In this document: in pieces, positions 61,465-64,000 of the stretch | Numbering within the stretch: the stretch's first letter is position 1 | How the letters are laid out: each line of letters starts with the position of its first letter | NCBI RefSeq assembly: GCF_963853665.1 | Contig: NZ_OY970459.1 | Location: 4,898,001 to 4,962,000, forward strand | DNA length: 64,000 bases | Direction: 5' to 3' | Origin: Mycobacterium decipiens | Lineage (GTDB): Bacteria; Actinomycetota; Actinomycetes; Mycobacteriales; Mycobacteriaceae | Notes under the pieces: generated by a model | What the model was told of the DNA's origin: nothing | Databases searched by the model: none | The model's input: the letters and a program-made list of their open reading frames with translations, nothing else | Translations under genes and position numbers: made by a program

Positions 61465-63141
61465 CTAGCCGGGAGCTGACGGGGCATCGTTCGGGGCACC
61501 GGGAATCGCCTCCAGCAACTGGCGGGTGTACTCGTGGCGGGGCCGGGTGAACACCTCCTCGGTAGCGGCATGCTCCACCACCCGGCCGGCACGCATTACC
61601 AGGACGTCGTCGGCGATCTGCCGGATCACGGCCAGATCATGGCTGATGAACAAATATGTCAAGCCCAGGCCGGCCTGCAGATCGGCGAGCAGATCCAGGA
61701 TCTGCGCCTGCACCAACACGTCGAGCGCCGACACCGCCTCGTCGCACACCAGCACCTCGGGCCGCAACGCCAACGCGCGGGCGATCGCGACCCGCTGCCG
61801 CTGACCACCCGACAGCTCACGGGGCAACCGGCCCAGTATCGACGACGGGAGCGCCACCTGGTCGACCAGCTCATGCACCGCCCGTTGCCGCTGCCTGCGG
61901 TCACCGACGCGATGGATGCGTAGCGGTTCCTCGATGGCGCGGAACACTGAGTACATGGGATCCAGGCTGCTGTACGGGTTCTGAAATACCGGCTGGACCC
62001 GACGACGAAAGGCGAACGCATCGCGCCGGCCCAGCTTGCCGCCGCCGGCGCACCGGACCGGGAGGCCGTCGAACACCACCGTGCCCGACGTCGGTTGCAG
62101 CAGCCCAAGCACCATCCGCGCCAACGTCGACTTGCCTGACCCGGATTCGCCGACGATCGCCAGGGTGCTTGCCCGGGGTAACCGGAATGACACCCCGTCA
62201 ACGGCGCGATACTCCACCCGCCGCCATGGTGCACCGCGGGTCTCCCGGTAGATCTTGGTCAGTTCCGAGGCGACGAGAATGTCGTCAGCCTCGTTAGGAA
62301 CCCGCGACCGGAACTCCCCCGGACCTCTGTTCCGCGCCGTCAGCGACGGAGCCGCGGCCACCAATCGCCGGGTGTATTCGTGCGCAGGGTCTTGCAGGAT
62401 TGACCGCGCCGCACCGGATTCCACCACCACTCCGTCCCGGACGACGACGACGGACTCGGCCCGCTGCGCGGCCAGGGCCAGATCGTGGGTGATCAGCAGC
62501 AGCGCGGTACCTAGTTCGTCGGTGAGCTCCTGCAGATGGTCGAGCACTTGGCGCTGCACGGTAACGTCGAGTGCGGACGTCGGCTCATCGGCGATCAACA
62601 GCCGCGGCCTGCCCGCCAAGCCGATGGCGATCAATGCCCGCTGGCACATGCCGCCGGACAGCTGGTGCGGGTACCGTCCGGCTTGCTTCGTCGGGTCCGG
62701 CATGCCGGCCTCAGCGAGTAGCTCCACCGCCCGTCGTCGCGCGGCGCGGCCAGCGGTGTTGGTCCGCAACGCTTCTGCGATTTGAAAGCCGACCTTCCAG
62801 ACCGGATTGAGGTTGGTCATCGGGTCCTGGGGAACATAGCCGATCTCTCGTCCCCTTATCGACCGCAGTTGTCTCGCATCGGCCGAGGTGATGTCGCGCC
62901 CGTCGAATACGATGCGTCCACTGGTAATTCGTCCTCCGGGCGGAAGTAGCCCGAGAATCGCGGCTGCGGTGGTGGATTTCCCCGATCCCGATTCACCCAC
63001 GACAGCGACGGTTTGACCGCGTAGGACGGCCAGATCCACCCCACGCACGGCGGGAACGTCGGTGCCGAACGTGACCTGAAGTCCCTCGACCGACAACAGT
63101 GGCCCCGCTGCCAGCTCATCGCCACCGGTGCGGGCGCTCAT
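61465..63141 (-). CDS. dppD: Dipeptide ABC transporter, fused ATP-binding protein DppD
   Basis: Two ABC ATPase domains in one 558-residue chain. Walker A GESGSGKST lies at 49-57 and again at 331-339, with signature LSGGMCQRALIA (161-172) and a second LSGGQRQRVAIARAL. Walker B is LLIADEPTSALD in the first half; in the second it is VLVCDEAVSALD, with Ala for Pro. Each half ends with the oligopeptide/dipeptide C-terminal extension (HEYTRRL, HEYTRQLLEAIPG). It energises import through DppB/DppC. In M. tuberculosis the DppABCD system (Rv3663c-Rv3666c) has also been linked to haem uptake. Overlaps dppC by four bases. Confidence 0.94.
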   Translation of the reverse strand: MSARTGGDELAAGPLLSVEGLQVTFGTDVPAVRGVDLAVLRGQTVAVVGESGSGKSTTAAAILGLLPPGGRITSGRIVFDGRDITSADARQLRSIRGREIGYVPQDPMTNLNPVWKVGFQIAEALRTNTAGRAARRRAVELLAEAGMPDPTKQAGRYPHQLSGGMCQRALIAIGLAGRPRLLIADEPTSALDVTVQRQVLDHLQELTDELGTALLLITHDLALAAQRAESVVVVRDGVVVESGAARSILQDPAHEYTRRLVAAAPSLTARNRGPGEFRSRVPNEADDILVASELTKIYRETRGAPWRRVEYRAVDGVSFRLPRASTLAIVGESGSGKSTLARMVLGLLQPTSGTVVFDGLPVRCAGGGKLGRRDAFAFRRRVQPVFQNPYSSLDPMYSVFRAIEEPLRIHRVGDRRQRQRAVHELVDQVALPSSILGRLPRELSGGQRQRVAIARALALRPEVLVCDEAVSALDVLVQAQILDLLADLQAGLGLTYLFISHDLAVIRQIADDVLVMRAGRVVEHAATEEVFTRPRHEYTRQLLEAIPGAPNDAPSAPG

Positions 63142-64000
63142 GCCCGCCAGGCCCGTGAGGCCGGGTCCAACGCATCGCGCAGGGCGTCGCCCATCATCAT
63201 GAACGCCAGTACCGTAATTGCCAGTGCGCCCGCGGGATAGAACAGGATGGGCGAGCCCGACCGTAGTCGGGTCTGCGCGACATTGATGTCGCCGCCCCAG
63301 GACACCACCGACGTCGGCAATCCAATGCCGAGGTAGGACAGCGTGGCCTCGGTAACGATGAAGATCCCCAGGGCGATGGTAGCCACCGCGATTACCGGGC
63401 CCATGGCGTTGGGCAGCGCGTGCCGCAGCAGGATCTGAAACCTATTCAGCCCCAATGCTTTAGCTGCAAGCACGTAATCGCTGGCGCGCACCTCGAGCAC
63501 CGCACCGCGAGCGATCCTGGCCACTTGCGGCCAGCCGAACAAGGCCAGAATGGCGATCACAGTCCACACCGTGCGGTGATGCATCACCTGCATGAGCACG
63601 ATGGCGGCCAACAGCAACGGCAGTCCGAAAAACACATCGGTGACGCGTGAAACCGTCGCATCCACCCAGCCTCCGTAAAAGCCGGCCAGTGCTCCCAACG
63701 CGCCGCCCACGACAAACACGGCCAGCGTTGCTCCCAGCCCGACGGCGACCGAGGCCCGCGCACCATAGACGGTGCGCGCGTAGATGTCGTGCCCCTGCAG
63801 GTCGGTACCAAACCAGTGCGCCGCCGACGGCGCAAGCAGGCTCTGGCTGGGATCGGCATAGGTTGGGTCGACTCCGGTAAACAACGCCGGAAGCGCCGCG
63901 ACGACCAGGATGAACAGGATCATCGCCGCGGCGACGACAAACTTGGGACGCCGGCGCAACCCGCGCCATGCGTCGCGCCAAACGCTGTGTCGGGGCCCGA
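63138..64000 (-). CDS. dppC: Dipeptide ABC transporter permease DppC (5' end outside window)
   Basis: Inner-membrane permease. The visible 287 codons hold the first helix (KFVVAAAMILFILVVAAL), an extracytoplasmic loop with HWFGTDLQGHDIYARTVYG, four or five further helices and the EAA loop (ARGAVLEVRASDYVLAAKALG) that contacts DppD. The frame is open to the window edge, and the residues before the apparent TTG start (SVWRDAWRGLRRRPKF) are the typical basic N-terminus of this family. The true start is therefore beyond 64000 and the gene is partial here. Its stop overlaps the dppD start. Confidence 0.9.
   Translation of the reverse strand, partial: GPRHSVWRDAWRGLRRRPKFVVAAAMILFILVVAALPALFTGVDPTYADPSQSLLAPSAAHWFGTDLQGHDIYARTVYGARASVAVGLGATLAVFVVGGALGALAGFYGGWVDATVSRVTDVFFGLPLLLAAIVLMQVMHHRTVWTVIAILALFGWPQVARIARGAVLEVRASDYVLAAKALGLNRFQILLRHALPNAMGPVIAVATIALGIFIVTEATLSYLGIGLPTSVVSWGGDINVAQTRLRSGSPILFYPAGALAITVLAFMMMGDALRDALDPASRAWRA

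Noticed and set aside
63138..63959. dppC starting at a TTG at 63959
   Set aside because: The frame stays open to the window edge and the preceding residues fit the family's basic N-terminus, so the start is outside the window.

Overview
The window is high-GC chromosomal DNA from a slow-growing, pathogenic-type Mycobacterium. It carries PE, PPE, PE_PGRS, Esx and espACD genes, and its core gene order matches, from memory, the M. tuberculosis H37Rv segment Rv3598c (lysS) to Rv3664c (dppC). Proteins such as EspA and LpqG are recognisably the M. tuberculosis orthologues but differ at many positions. Several blocks are present, absent or rearranged compared with H37Rv. I therefore infer a close relative outside the M. 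tuberculosis complex (decipiens/lacus/riyadhense/shinjukuense/kansasii type). I cannot name the species without a search.

Layout. (1) 7-11496, all minus strand: a tightly overlapping housekeeping run, ftsH-folE-folP1-folB-folK-(DUF3180)-(DUF6779)-(DUF2520)-panC-panD-coaX-lysS, for folate and pantothenate/CoA synthesis, protein quality control and lysyl-tRNA. (2) 11561-19107: three tandem 56-bp palindromic repeats, a VOC protein, a plus-strand ephA / flavin monooxygenase / alcohol dehydrogenase operon, the minus-strand espA-espC-espD operon needed for ESX-1 function, and a 1.2-kb non-coding espA upstream region ending in a decayed copy of the dehydrogenase tail. (3) 19122-21346: a PE32-PPE65-esxW-esxV cassette. 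(4) 21728-34594: lpqG, hpt, tilS, a metalloprotease-like protein, dacB, ppa, a TerC-family protein, cell-envelope genes (flippase-like protein, ppgS and partner, galE1, a large membrane protein) and a PhyH dioxygenase preceded by a coupled 26-codon ORF. (5) 34660-44318: tRNA-Thr(CGT), holB, a membrane adenylyl cyclase, topA, a hypothetical gene, cspA and a DECH/DUF1998 helicase. (6) 44467-54286: a two-module PE_PGRS gene, a wrecked PE_PGRS gene, the Rv3651 orthologue, a three-gene translationally coupled operon (Lgt-like protein, small membrane protein, radical SAM enzyme) that I do not remember from H37Rv, and another PE_PGRS gene. (7) 54305-58896: a minus-strand Tad/Flp-pilus-like locus. (8) 59076-64000: the 6C small RNA, a SerB-like HAD phosphatase, the Ms1/MTS2823 RNA, a hypothetical gene, and dppD and the truncated dppC of a dipeptide/haem importer.

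The most unusual system is the Lgt-like / membrane / radical SAM operon at 49789-52525. The radical SAM enzyme has the N-terminal Cys ribbon, CxxxCxxC core and Cys-rich C-terminus of the tetraether-synthase (Tes/MJ0619-like) group. Its partner is a diverged Lgt family member lacking usual catalytic residues. Together they suggest an undescribed lipid or lipoprotein modification. Statements about H37Rv are from memory; coordinates and motifs are from the sequence.
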